From contig OY482854.1 of the NCBI GenBank assembly GCA_960531495.1, positions 12,677,121-12,741,120 of the forward strand: 64,000 nt of DNA, read 5' to 3'. The notes below the pieces were generated by a model. That model had not been told where the DNA came from, did no database searches, and saw only the letters and a program-made list of their open reading frames with translations. This DNA comes from Zeus faber (Eukaryota > Chordata > Actinopteri > Zeiformes > Zeidae). This document shows, one piece after another, positions 1 through 11,207 of the stretch (positions within the stretch are counted from its first letter, which is position 1; each line of letters begins with the position of its first letter). The position numbers were made by a program, and so were the translations under genes.

Positions 1-690
1 AACTTGCTGTTGCTAGGGTGGGAGCAGCGCCACTCACCAATGGATCCCGGGACTCTGAGCATCATGTCAAGCCTTGTTTTGGCAAACTTGTACTCCTCCA
101 CCAGGCTTGGGATTGGCATAGAGAGGGCTCCGTTCCCGTACAGCCCTATGTTGCTGAGACATCTTGGCAGCCCAAGCCACTTCCTCCCTTGAGCATTCAC
201 CAGTCTCTACACTCGATTGGCATGGGATACTGTGACCTCGTAGATTGTAATTTGCCACATAAGACGGGGCAGCAGACCAAATTGAAAGCGCCACAGCTTC
301 AACTTCCCGGGAAGAGCAGTGCTGTTTTGTTTGAGGCCACTGATAGTATCCTGCCTGAGTTGTTGTACTTGCTCGTCATCTTTGAGGTCTGCATTGTACC
401 AACATCCAAGGCTTTTCATGGGCTTCTCCAAGATTGTTGGCATTGGTTCACCATTGATACAGAACTTCTCATTGGCGAGCCGGCCCTTGACAATGGAGAT
501 ACTGTGGGATTTGCTGGATTTAATCTCCATTCGTGCCTAGATGATGATCTCCTGGAGTTTATACAGCAGGCGTTTGGTGCATGCTTTTGTTGTTGTTATC
601 GTTGTCACGTCATCCATATACGCCCTAATTGGAGGAAGACGCAAGCTCAGCTCCTGGTTGGCTGACGAATCCTGTCCACCGAATTCCGTC
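1..690 (-). mobile_element. Non-LTR retrotransposon (LINE) fragment, reverse transcriptase region
   Basis: On the minus strand the catalytic YMDD motif lies at about 607-620, followed by a stretch containing PGKLKLWRFQFGLLPRLMW (about 250-310) and, further downstream, a decayed region resembling the C-terminal part of the same fish LINE. The reading frame changes at least once, so it is broken. The C-terminal side continues off the left window edge; the N-terminal side stops near 690, where a Gypsy fossil begins. This protein type is very common in fish genomes. I cannot place it in a clade with confidence (an R2/R4-like group is possible). Confidence 0.65.
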
Positions 691-694
691 TGTA

Positions 695-1850
695 AGCCAG
701 ACAAATATCAAGAAAGAGTCCTGTCCCGAATCTGACCTATCGGCGGCATTCGGGCACTGATTCAGCCAATACGGGACAGCAGTTTGGTTGCGGGAAGGAA
801 GCCGTGCTGCCAACTGCAGCCACGGCTTTACCATGCCCCTTGGTCCGCAACACACCCCCACCGCCCTACATAGGCTGGGTTGCTGCCTGGCCGACAGTCC
901 ATGGTGCACTTCTTTGGCTTGGCAGTGAGCTCCGCCCGCGCAAGGGACTCAAGCATTGTGCCCATGTGCCCCTTCCCAAGTGTCTCTATAAATGATGACA
1001 TTGTTTAGGTAGGCCGCGGCATATGCTACATGTCGAAGCAGGACCCGAACCGTAAGTCTTTGAAAGGTGGCTGAACAACCTGGACGGAAATGTTCGAAAG
1101 TGGAACAACCCGAGTGGAGAATGCTGACTTTTTCTTGGACTCGGAAGACATGGGAATCTGCCAGAAGACTTAAGTTAAATCCAGTGGCGTGAAAAACAAG
1201 CTGCACCTTACTGGTCAGGAAGTTCGTCGACCCAGTGCATCGGGTAGTCATCAAAATTTGACACCCCGTTCTCCTTTCGGTAGTCTATGCAGAACTGAAC
1301 TGACCCATCTGCCTAACCCAACGATGGGGTTTCCGCCTGCAAGATCTTGCCTTTATGTTCCGGCAGGTGATACGGCCGAGAGCGCACCCTCACCACATCG
1401 TGGTATATGAAGGTCGTGCGGCCTTGCAGGGAGGAGAACACATCAGAAATGATGCTGAAGCATGGCAACATCCCCGCTCTGGCCTGGAGAAAGAGGGTAA
1501 ACAGGGCTGCGCTATGATCGACTGCCTTGGGAGCCTCTGGCCCCAACTCATCCCGCTCAGTGACTGCTGTGGGCAAAGCCACTGACACCCCCTCCCTCCA
1601 TTCTTTTAAGAGGTTCCGATGATAAACCTGCGTCGCTCCCTGCCTGTCAGACAGCTCAACCTTATAAGTGACCTCCGTCAATTTAGAGTTGGACATAGGA
1701 AGCAACACCCACACCTTGTCTCCGGTGCGATTGTCTCAGCTGTGTGGCACTGACGTGACAGCTGCCCAAACGTGTGTAACTTTGCTCTCACGTCAATCAC
1801 ATATACTGTACCTCATTCTTACTGGGGCTAGGCCCTTGTCTTAATAAATG
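695..1850 (-). mobile_element. Gypsy (Ty3-type) LTR retrotransposon fossil, pol fragment (G1)
   Basis: A partial pol region on the minus strand. Translated blocks resemble the integrase C-terminal/chromodomain-proximal part (KVELSDRQGATQVYHRNLLKEW) and then the reverse transcriptase block ending in a YAAAYLNNVIIY-like stretch. The integrase-like part comes before the reverse transcriptase, an order known from Gmr1-type Gypsy elements of fish. The element is broken with several interruptions, and no LTR pair is evident. The same family recurs at 29.3 kb and 62.0 kb, and this copy is the most diverged. It is a relic, not a working element. Confidence 0.7.
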
Positions 1851-2985
1851 TAAGACAAGATAAACCTTTATTAGTCCCACAATGTACAGTGCACAGTTAC
1901 AGCAGCAAAAAGTGACAGTGGAAAATAAAGAGCATCAATAAAAAGTTATAGTAAGTAAGAATCAAGGTAAGCATTGTAAACAATATAACATATATAAAAA
2001 TATATACCTAAGTAGAAACAACAAATAGGAATCAATATTAGAGTATTGCACATCAGGGAATGTACTTTTTTTTTTTCTCTATCATAAAAATTTGCACTTG
2101 GGATTTTTCGTGTGTGTGGTCTACTCGGTGCACTGTTGGTATCACAGTCTGACAGCCGCAGGAAGGAAGGACTTGCGATAGCGCTCCTTCACACACTTTG
2201 GCTGAAGCAGCCTATCGCTGAAGGAGCTCTCTAGTGTCAGTCTCATGCATGGGGTGGGATTTGTCCTCCATCATGGATGACAGCTTAGCCATCATCCTCC
2301 TTTCTCCCACCACCTGCACCGCGTCCAGGGGGTCAAGACAGAGCCGGCCTTCTTGATCAGTTTATCAAGTCTCTTCCTGTCAGCTGTCGTGATGCTGCTG
2401 CCCCAGCAGACCACTCCATAAAAGATGGCTGATGCCACCACAGTGTTGAAGGTCCTCAGGAGAGCAACCTGCACTCCATTGAGCAGATAGTCTGCTCTGA
2501 CCCTTCTTGTATAGTGCATGTGCGTGAGTCCAGTCCAGTTTATTGTTCAGGTGAACACCCAGGTACTTATAAGAGTCCACTATCTCAATGTCCAATCCCT
2601 GGATGTTTACTGGAGTCGGGGGGGCGGAAGAGTGTCTGCACCTGTGGAAATCCACCACCAGCTCTTTAGTTTTCCACGCGTTGATATGGAGGCGGTTACG
2701 CTGGCACCAATCCAAAAAGTCCGGGGTGAGTTCTCTGTACTCCTGTCGTCCTCAGTGATGAGGCCGATGATTGCACTCTTCAGAACTTTTGCAGGTGACA
2801 GCTGGTTGAGTTGTACATGAAATCTGCAGTTTAGAGGGGAAGAGTAAGGGTGCCAAGACTGTTCCTTTCGGTGCCCCCATACTGCAGATGACCATGTCAG
2901 ACTCACAGTTCTGAGACCTCACGTACTGTGGGCGGTCTGTGAGGTAGTCCAGGCCCACATTGCCAGAGCGAGCGATATGTGCAGC
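1851..2985 (-). mobile_element. L2/Rex1-like LINE, 5'-truncated, with 3' end
   Basis: Minus-strand coding pieces run from YLTDRPQYVRSQNC (about 2930-2950) through GAPKGTVLAPLLF, then VDSYKYLGVHLNNKLDWT, then FYGVVCWGSSI (about 2400). This is the order of the distal reverse transcriptase and C-terminal region of a common fish LINE of the CR1/L2/Rex1 group. The 3' untranslated region continues to about 1851, ending near a gataaacctttattagtcc stretch. The frame shifts several times, and the endonuclease and proximal reverse transcriptase are missing here. A 5' piece that may belong to the same family lies at 6351-6890. The clade is inferred from protein similarity remembered, not searched. Confidence 0.7.
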
Positions 2986-3050
2986 TATTGGGATTCTTAA
3001 ACCAGATCAGCACGAAAACAGCATGAATTTTGAGTTTCCCAAACTGTAAA

Positions 3051-4295
3051 TCATGCAACAGTGACGTGCAGTGAGGGTTGGGGTTGGGGAGGCACTGACT
3101 CACAAGTCAGATTTACAAACATACAGTAGGATCGTAATCCTCATCGTTACCACGAAAGGCCAGCTCCTGTTTAGCTAAAAAGCAGGTTGCATTTATGAGG
3201 TCTTTCAAAATCTCACGATTTTCCTTTACCTTGGCATTGTGGAGGCTGATATTAAGTCTTCGTTGTTCATTCAGAGCCAGATCAATGCGCGAAGTTCCAA
3301 AGGTTTTTAAAGAAATCGGATTTTGAATGTGAGCAGTTGATCGTTCGTGTTTGTCAAGGCTTCTTGGCAAGTTTTTCAAGTCACAAAATCCTGTATGGGT
3401 CCACACAGTCTCACTCGTTGAGAATATAAGGCAGGGAAAGCAGAAAAGACGGTTTTTTATAGCACAGCCACAAAGCCAGTCTTTACGTGTATACCAATCC
3501 GTTTGAAAAGAACGAGTAGTTTCCCGTCTATTCCCGACTCCCGTCGTTTGAAGCAAACCTCGTAGTTCTGGCGTCGGTCTCCCAGTATTTGACTTCTTGC
3601 TTTGACTGAAAGTCCAGCTTTGAAAAATTTCTTAGTTTAGAAATCAAATCCTCCATTTTCAGGGCGAGAAATGACAGCTTGTCGCTAAGCTCTACAGCGT
3701 CGCACAGCACACTTCTTGTGTTTACTTTTTGCACACGGGTTAGAGTTGACCGTGACCTGGCTGGTGGCAGGCTATCAGGCTGCTCACTATCGCCGCCTTC
3801 CTTGAGGCAGAGGTACTGCCTGCCTCAAGGCAAGCATTTTCCCTGTGGATTTGTCATATCAATAAGATGTAAATATTACACACATACGTGAAATTCATTA
3901 CTGAACACCATGGAAAAGAAGACGTATACTTTTATTACATAAAAGTGTCCTCAACCATCATATTGGAAACATACACAGAAATGGGAACAAGCACGTGCCA
4001 TTTGCACGCGCTCAATCCAGTTTGAGTGATTGCGCAATCTGGAGGGAGGCTCGGCTGTCCATGCCTCACCTCTCATCTCTGAAGGAGACTCCGTTTATTT
4101 AAGCAGGAAATACAGAATTTTCTGCGATTTTTACTATAAAATGGTCAAAATACATTAAGAACCACACCAAAATCATAGTCCAGAGGACAAATATTAATAC
4201 TTGTTATTTTATTATTTTGTTTCTTTTTCCTCTCATGATGACAGGGGAGGCACAGCCTCACCTGCCTCCCCTGACTGCACGTCACTGTCATGCAA
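3051..4295 (-). mobile_element. hAT transposon, internally deleted, with perfect 8-bp target duplication
   Basis: The element occupies 3059-4287. Its ends are inverted repeats starting CAGTGACGTGCAGT on both sides, with similarity extending to GGGGAGGCA. It is flanked by identical direct repeats TCATGCAA at 3051-3058 and 4288-4295, the 8-bp duplication expected of hAT elements. It interrupts a sequence that continues to the right as a plus-strand LINE (4296-6292). The intact duplication and ends indicate an insertion much younger than the LINE it sits in. An 11-bp hairpin (3800-3810 with 3820-3830) lies internally. At 1.2 kb it is far shorter than an autonomous hAT. Confidence 0.85.
3113..3734 (-). 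pseudogene. hAT transposase N-terminal part (TTF-type zinc finger / ZMYM1-like)
   Basis: Minus-strand frames encode a block with FCFPCLIFS and KTFGTSRIDLALNEQRRL, then NAKVKENREILKDLI and FLAKQELAFRGNDED. This is the TTF-type zinc finger and the start of the following domain in hAT transposases that annotation often labels zinc finger MYM-type protein 1-like. The catalytic core and the C-terminal dimerisation domain are absent, because the coding part stops near the left inverted repeat and the right half of the element is non-coding. Two overlapping frames (3113-3556 and 3528-3734) show a frameshift. It cannot make active transposase. Confidence 0.75.
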
Positions 4296-6292
4296 AGGTG
4301 ATATGGGACTGTATGTCTAAACCTAAAGGGGTACTGGGTGGACACTTGAACATTTGGAGTATAATATCAAAAGGAGATCAAATTCAACATCTACTGACTG
4401 ACTCTAATCTTGACTTCTTAGCTCTGAGTGACACCTGGCTTAATTGTAACATCGCAACCAGTATGGTTGATGTTCCTGGCTATGTTTGCTATAGAAAGGA
4501 TAGATCATCTGGCAGGGGAGGGGGCATATTGTTTTATGTCAGACACTTTTAAATGTAACAAAATCAAACTGGACACATCTTTAGAATGTCTAGCCTTAAA
4601 TGTAGTATGATTAATTGTAAGATTAATTTTAACGTTGTCATCCTGTATAATCCACCAACAGTCTCATTTTATCATAGTTTGGATGAATTGCTTAAACGGT
4701 TAAATTGCTGGTCTGAATCTCTTCTTTGGAAACTTTAATATAAATTGGTTAGACAAGAGGCAAACAAGAGTTGAAAATTGTCAAAATACAATTTTCAACA
4801 GATGTTAAAGGGTTCAACAAGAATTACTCGAATGAGTAAAATCATGATTGATCTGATAGTCACAAACAGACCTGAACCAGTTACAAGGACGTATAACTTA
4901 ATAACGGGCCTTTCTGACCATAAAATGACCCTGATTGTCAGAAAACTAACAAGTGTCTACCAATGTTTATGAATGAACATAAACCAGGAAATGCAGTCAT
5001 TCCCAAAAATAAAATGCCACAAGTGGGGAAAACGAACTAAATAATATTGACTGGAATGACCTTTTACAAACTAATGATTTAGACAACTGCTGTAACACTG
5101 TGAAAACAGTCAAAGAACTGATTGAGAATATACACAAATCTTTAAATGCATGCAACGAAGAGTCTCTTTAGCCTGGCTGAAGAATGATATTCGCCAGTTA
5201 TTGAAAGAAAGAGATAATTAACTGAAAAGGGCACTGTCCACTAAAACGAATACGTACCTCCTTATCTTTAAGGGACTGAGAAATAGGGTAGTTAGGGAAC
5301 TGCGCAAGGCAATAATTACATATTTTACACAACTGATTACAGAATCTGAAGGAAATGGCACCACTCTTTGGAAACACCTAAATAGTTTTACTAAATTCAA
5401 GCCCAATCAACGAAAATCAATGAGCTGGAAGTAAATGGAGTAATTAGCACTGACAGTATAGACAGTAGATTAATATGATACTCATCGCAGTCTTTCTATT
5501 TTAAGGATGTTGACCAAGAGAAAGTAGGTAAAATATCAACAAATTAAGTAACGCAAAGGATAGCATATTGCGCTTATCAAAACACACAACCCACCCTGAT
5601 CAAACCTATGATGCATTTGATAAACCTCTCCATCGGAACTGGTGAATTCCCACAAAGCTGGAAAACAGCGGTCAGTGCCAATTTTTAAGGCTGGAGCACC
5701 AGACCATGCAGGCAACTATAGACCAATTTCTATTCAACCTGTTCTGCTCAAAGGTCTTGGAAAAACAACTGGTTCATCACCTTGAAAGCAATGAACTTAT
5801 TTATCCTAAACAATTCGGATTTAGGCCAGGGTACTCAACGGAAATGGCCAACTAATATCTCACTGAAAGCATCAAGTGCTCATAAGACAAGGGTAATGTA
5901 GTGGGAGCGGTGTTTATAGACCATAAAAAGGCCTTTTGACACCGTCAACCACAAAGTACTTCTGAACAAACTTGGCACCTTTAACTTTTCTGAGCAAGCA
6001 ACTGGCTGGTTTGCATCATTACTCCAATGTAGAGAGCAACGCGTTAAAGTTAAAATCAATGCAGAACATTAAATCCCCCAACAATCCAGAATGGGCATTC
6101 CACAAGGCTCGATCTTGGGGCCTCTTCTCTTGAGCTTATACATATAAATTTACCAGCATGCTGTGAAAGAGCTGGCTCTCAGATGTACACTGATGACACA
6201 ACCCCTTGTGTAGCAGCAGAGATATTAACAAATGAAATGGAGGGTGTATCCCAATGGCTCAAAAACAATCTAACCTTGAATCTTGACTTTTT
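4296..6292 (+). mobile_element. CR1/L2-like LINE, endonuclease and reverse transcriptase, decayed
   Basis: Plus-strand translation begins with an endonuclease-like segment (LNIWSIISKGDQIQHLLTDS, then FLALSDTWLN, then a GRGGGILFYV stretch, about 4340-4550). Farther on come reverse transcriptase blocks: FGFRPGYSTEMAN near 5815, FIDHKKAFDTVNHKVLLNKL near 5920-5980, GIPQGSILGPLLL near 6095 and YTDDTT near 6187. Between them the frame shifts and stops many times, so this is an old copy. It ends abruptly after LKNNLTLNLD near 6290, so the 3' part is missing. The left end is cut by the hAT insertion at 3051-4295. Confidence 0.75.
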
Positions 6293-6350
6293 TTTCTTCT
6301 TTCCTTTCACCAGGGGTTACACCATCTAACATTCACACAGCCAGCCGCCC

Positions 6351-6890
6351 TCATTTCCTCTTTCCGCTCTCCACTTTCCTACCCGCCCGCAGTAAATGAA
6401 ATTCGTCCAGGTAAACAGCCGTGTCCAGAGTTAGCGTGGTGAGCCATGTCTCAGTAAACATCATGATGCTGCGCTCATGATATTCTCTCTGGTGGCGGGT
6501 CAGCGCCATTAACTCGTCCATTTTTTTGGGGGGAGATGTTACATTTCCCATGATGACAGATGGGAGAACAAGCCTGTAGCGTCTCCTTCGGGAACGACAC
6601 AGAGCCCCAGCATGGCTCCCCCGCCGCCGCCTCCTCCTTTGCTCACGGGGGACGTCGGGTCACTCCTGGGGCGACACCAACAACTGATCCCTACTGTTAA
6701 CAATAGGGCTGCGCACAGGAGATCCAGACACGATAATCACGTGCATCTTGGACCTCCATAGTGCAAAACGGTGTTTAAGAAATAACACACAAAGAAAGTA
6801 CTAAAAAAATAGCGCTAAAAGAAGCTCACAAGTAAGCAGGAGCTGCGGTAAAAAGCTCCCTCTTGCGCGGCGCCCATGTCTAACACATCC
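6351..6890 (-). mobile_element. LINE 5' segment, start of endonuclease ORF
   Basis: An ORF at 6351-6551 on the minus strand reads MGNVTSPPKKMDELMALTRH and continues with MMFTETWLTTLTLDTAV and a FHLLRAG stretch. This matches the beginning of the endonuclease domain of a fish LINE of the L2/Rex1 type, where TETWL holds the catalytic glutamate. The ORF is cut after 67 codons. Sequence 6552-6890 reads like its 5' leader (GC-rich, ending in a gcgcggcgcccatg stretch). It is probably a separate insertion from the LINE at 4296-6292 because the strand is opposite. Confidence 0.6.
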
Positions 6891-6999
6891 CTGGGGTCTC
6901 CTGCTGAACAGTAGTTCAAAGGGAGAAAATCCCATGGAGGACTGTGGAACCTCCTGCACTGCAAACAGGGGATCCAACAACTTATGGCTATCGTTGTGA

Positions 7000-8214
7000 A
7001 TGAATTTCCAAATCCGTTTTCTTTTTGTTTATTTTTTTTTACCTGAAGTAAGGGAGAAGTTTTCCAATGTCTTGAGAGCTTCTTTCAGGCTATTGTCATC
7101 TGCTCCATATAATACCATGTTGACCGAATACTGTGATACCTTAAAGCACTCGCCCCCTGGCAGTGCCATCCCCCTCATGTTTGTATTTGTCCTAATTGAG
7201 CGAGCCAAGGGTTCTGCATACAAAACAAAGTAAGGCAGATATGGGACCGCCTTGGCAAAGACCCCTCGTTTCTTGTATTAGTCTGCTGAGGTAACCATTC
7301 ACATTTTCCCTACTTGTTCTAAACGTATTAACAGGTTATTTACATCTGTATAGAGTGATTGTTTATCTGCATACTTCTGTACTGTTCCACAGTTTTACAT
7401 TGCTTCCATTAAAGACACCAAAAGTGAGCTCCTGTCTCCGGGTACTTATCAGGAGAGTGTTAAGCGTGCTGAATAGCCACGTATGGCTACACGTGGTGAG
7501 GGCAGAAGACAACTGTTTGTTGTTGTACAGAATCTTTATCCACTTCATTAAATTCAACCCAGATCCAAAACAATCTATTCTCATTCACAGGGAGTGACTG
7601 TCAAAAGCTTTTTGTTAATCTAAACTGACACAGATTGCTGAAAGGTTTCTGTTCTCTATGTATGCTAGAGTATCTGTGTAGCTGCATTTTCCATGTAATT
7701 TTCCTTCTCTTAACCCAAACTGTTAGAGCCACACCTACAATGAACAGCATGTGGATAAGCTAGTAATAACTTTAATCAGGATTTTGTAATCCACGCACTG
7801 CATTGTCAGGGGTCGATAATTGACTTAGTAACATTGGGTCATATATATTTTTTTTTTGTAGAGCAAGGATACCACTCCCTCTCGCATGCTCATATTCATT
7901 TTGCCACATCTATAAATGTCATTATATATTTCCAATAAGTGATCCCAAAATGACATGAACTCTTTTGTGAGTCCATATATGCCTGGTACCATTTTATCAT
8001 TCCTAGTTTTTAAAGCAGCATTTAGCTCTTCTGTCTTTAAGTCTTTGTCCAATTCCTGTCTTAATTCCAGCGCTATTTGATGTGAACATATATAATATAT
8101 AGTCTGACTCCAAACACCTCTGCTGTAACCGTCTACAATGCTAAATGTTCTTACCAGGGATTTCAGTCGTAGCACATAACTTCCTTTATCTAGTGAGGTA
8201 TTGAAGTCACCCAA
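7000..8214 (-). mobile_element. L1/Tx1-like LINE fragment, decayed
   Basis: On the minus strand, reading down from 8214: a GDFN-type endonuclease end (MGDFNTSLDKGSY), the proximal reverse transcriptase (LKTRNDKMVPGIYGLTKEF near 8000, then MREGVVSLLYKKK), a middle block (SGLNLMKWIKILYNNKQ near 7540) and then MYAEPLARSIRTNTNMRGMALPGG with a YGADD block near 7100-7223. Frame changes separate these blocks. The order is that of an L1/Tx1-clade ORF2 with large internal losses. The same series recurs at 31105-33290 and starts again at 63770. Confidence 0.65.
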
Positions 8215-8590
8215 GGGCTAAGAAAGGGAAGAAAGCGGCAAAGCTTCCACTGAACTCATCCTCAAGGATACTGGAGTTGAACCTCCAGTATCCCGGGTCG
8301 AAGAGTGGCGGACCGGACCCAAAAAAGCACCCCCCCCCCATTGTGGTCGGAGAAAAAGACGGCGTACCTGCCCAGACAACACCCCCAAAGACCTTGCAAG
8401 GAAAACATCGTCCACCCTCCTCGCGACCCTCAGGGAGTAATGCCACGTGGGACCATCCAGCCGTGGGGTGACAGCCCTCCCACTGTCCCCCAACCTGTGC
8501 CCGCCCATGAACCCCTACACAAACTCCCCGCTAGTGTCAGTCCCCCTCCCCAGATCGACATAGAAGTCCTCCCCAATGATCACCTCTCAT
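8215..8590 (-). mobile_element. Relic related to the U2-targeting Tx1 LINE (endonuclease end)
   Basis: Minus-strand frames give RAVTPRLDGPTWHYS, SLGVLSGQVRRLFLRP and PGYWRFNSSILEDEFSGSFAAFF. These are clearly similar to, but diverged from, the corresponding region of the U2-inserted LINE (RAVSPRMDGPTWHIS and GYWRLNSSILEEEGFNASFAAFF in K5). It is not flanked by U2 sequence. It is therefore either an older relative with another target or a displaced, decayed piece. A longer version lies at 33345-33845. Confidence 0.65.
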
Positions 8591-9155
8591 TCCTTTCCTC
8601 ACCCCCTGTGCCCTATAAACAATAAAGACCAACACAAACACAAAAATATAAACACAAAAAAATTATGTATGTACCAAGGACTTGAAATTCCCTATAATTC
8701 CAAAATCAAAAGAACTCCATTTAAAAGTGTTGTATTATACTGTATCTTCCAATGCATGTACTATTTTGAGGCCTTCGGGCTTGACCCCAAACTGTTTAAT
8801 CTTTGTTTTTGTATTTTTATTTTTATTTTTCTGAGGATGACATTACTTTTGGACTGATTTTGGACAGTAGAAAAGACGTCTTTCTGGTGAAAATTATACT
8901 TATTCTTAAAGCTATGTACATAAACGTAGATTTATGTAGTGAAACCTATATTCGGTGTCTGACAAAGAATTTATTTTGCATATGAAAGCCCTTAAATTTT
9001 GTGAAACTCAATTAGCATCAGAATTTGTAAGAATGAGTTTTTGTACAAAAAGCCCTATCCCTTTGTTTTTATTGATTTTTTTTTTTTTTGCATCTTTTCC
9101 TATGTTATGGTGTTGTGTAACTTTGAAACCTGTTTGTGTATTTTGAATTTGCCTA
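8591..9155. other. AT-rich non-coding stretch, shared with 33845-34320
   Basis: No recognisable gene. The stretch contains runs of A/T and a short block (cttgaccccaaactgtttaa, then a ggactgattttggacagtag block) that recurs at 33940-34040 with small insertions and deletions. It may be the untranslated part of one of the neighbouring retroelements, but nothing in it shows which. Confidence 0.5.
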
Positions 9156-9625
9156 ATATATTTTTAAGAGTGCTGTAGCATACTGTACTGCATACTGTAT
9201 CACTGCACTGGGTTACTGTATACTGTACGGTATTGCTGTTCTGTTCGGTGTTACTGTATTGCTGTGTCGTACTGTTGTGTACTGTATACATCCAAACTTC
9301 ATTCACATGCACTTTACTGCACATCTGTATTTACAAATAGCCTGTCCCATATACATTACTCTATTCCCTTCTATTCTGTACCCCTGCTTTGTATTATCTT
9401 TAAGTTTTATTTTATTTATAATCTATTGCATTACTTTATCTATTGCGTAATGCATAACTTCATTACATTTTAGGAATCAGTTTGTTAGGTAGAAATTAGG
9501 TTATCATGTTTGGTTTAGTAACTGTTGTGCATAAACTCTGGGTGCGTTGCAATGAAATTTCACTGCATATTTGTATGAAGGTATGTATGTGACGAATTAT
9601 CCTCTTGAATCGTGATGTTTAACCT
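9156..9625 (+). mobile_element. 3' end of an L2/CR1-like LINE (TCTTGAA-type tail)
   Basis: The segment ends with TTTCACTGCATATTTGTATG and GTGACGAATTATCCTCTTGAATC, the same terminal block seen in reverse at 32323-32420, where it ends in a tandem heptamer. Inside lies a run of tactgtact-like words that matches, in reverse complement, 32700-32800. It is a 5'-truncated retrocopy without coding sequence. Another copy, interrupted by an RTE piece, is at 34320-34915. Confidence 0.55.
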
Positions 9626-9720
9626 CCTTTGCGGTGAACGCTTCCGGAAGTAGCAGTCGTAGCGTGCATTACAAAGACACAGGTGGCCTCATATAGTGGA
9701 CACAACAAAACTGCACATAT

Positions 9721-10958
9721 GTGACCCATCGCGTACTTTAGGGTCATTTGGCGGCTTTCAAGTTTTTATTTTATTCTTTGCATCATTTGGAAGTGGAGAA
9801 TCAGAGCTTCCAAACAAGGTGTCACTTGTGAAAATTAAGCAAATATTTTTTAAGTTATGACTTGTTAATTACAAGGGTGTGGCAAACCGTGTTTCTGAGA
9901 TAATCACCTCCAAGGTTTTACCCACACGAGGTTCATTCAGCCAGCTCCCAGAATGCAAATGGGGTTAGCGGACAAACAAAGCCTCATGGCTTCTTAACAT
10001 ACTGTTGAATGGGCCAATCACAAACAGCTCAACAGACAAATGATTTAGTTTTTTAAAAAGCTTTGATTTAACAGTAAGAATATACATGTTTTATAAAAGT
10101 GGAATTATTTTGGAGTTTAAAAGCACGGACAACACAAAATGTAGCGTATCAATTATATGAGTCTCGGAAGGTCTGTCACCAACCTCAACGGACTTCATCA
10201 CACCATCGACTCCTTCCATTGTAACAACGGCATCGTCGGTCTCCTCCGGTGGTTCTTGAAAATATTCAGTTTCTACGTCACATTAAGTTTGAAATCCGCT
10301 GTTTGAAATGTTCTCCAAGTCCAGAGTAATATCAGATTCAGCAGCGCTGTCGTTCTGCGCGTCGCCGTCCGAGAACTGACTATCATCGCTGGAAATGAAG
10401 TCCAGTACGCGCTGCAAACACTGACTTGGATCCGTCGCACTGGTCAGATTAAGGTCTGAAATATGATTCAGAGCTTCCGCCGCCCACTTCGCATAATCCA
10501 TAACGAGACGGAGAAGAAGGTTTTCACAGACAAGTGAGACCGGAACACCTCCGCGCTGCGCATTAACCGTCTGTTTGTGGAATTGGCGTAGGTGCCTTGA
10601 CGCAAATGTTTTTTCTTCTTTGCGGTTTCACGGCAGTGGCTCCGTGTGTGTAAGAGTAGTACGATGTAAAGGTTGAATTCTATCAAAACGGTTTCACATT
10701 GTGACCTGAGTGTCCCGCTAAGTGAACTGCGTTTCCCCACGTAATCTAACGGGAATATTTACCTCCACGGTTTAACATTTTTCTACTGTTCATAAATCAA
10801 ACTCGGTTTTGAAAGTACGTTGAGAGATAAAAGACACAAAGGAACACGAATCTGGAAAAATCTCCTTTTCCTTCAAGAAAGGTTTTTTCAACTAATTTGG
10901 CTGTTCCTGGCGATTTTAGAAATGCGTGAGATGGCGAGTTTTGCTGTGGTGGGACGTA
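9721..10958. other. 1.24-kb segment present here but absent from the duplicate at 35.0 kb
   Basis: The flanks of this segment are continuous in the duplicate: sequence around 9710 (ctgcacatat) is joined there directly to the sequence at 10959 (ttcaaagttc), near 35020. The segment holds a small minus-strand ORF (10283-10501, 72 codons, acidic with SSDDSQFSDGDAQ) and a second (10468-10740). The acidic N-terminal style would fit a piggyBac-type protein but no conserved transposase block is visible. It could be an insertion here or a deletion in the other copy. I saw no clear terminal repeats. Confidence 0.4.
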
Positions 10959-11000
10959 TTTCAAAGTTCATTGTCAGTACCAGCCTCCCTCAACACTCAT

Positions 11001-11055
11001 CTGCCTTTTGGCCACGACTGGGTTAAGTATCTGTTCTTATCAGTTTGTGTGAAAA
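11001..11055 (+). pseudogene. U2 snRNA 5'-domain-like fragment, opposite strand to U2
   Basis: Plus-strand sequence GCCTTTTGGC (11003-11012), then 13 other bases, then AGTATCTGTTCTTATCAGTTT (11026-11046). In U2 the same two blocks (nt 12-21 and 35-55) are also exactly 13 nt apart, but the intervening bases differ completely. The similarity stops before stem II. It is convergent with the intact U2 gene about 760 bp to the right. The duplicate at 35071-35125 extends further (CAGTTTAATGTGTGAAA). It is most simply a diverged U2 pseudogene fragment. Confidence 0.6.
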
Positions 11056-11207
11056 ATAATGCAATTACTGTACAATAATGTTGACATAAGATATGCTCAC
11101 ATGTGTAAGGTAACATTATTGTGTATTGATTGCAAGTGGGTTTGTTTGACTTTTGTCACACTCCACTGACTTTTAGTTTTGGTTTAAATGTTTTCATTCC
11201 AATAAAG

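Noticed and set aside
3113-3734. Host zinc finger MYM-type gene
   Set aside because: It lies within hAT inverted repeats with an 8-bp duplication and lacks the rest of the gene.
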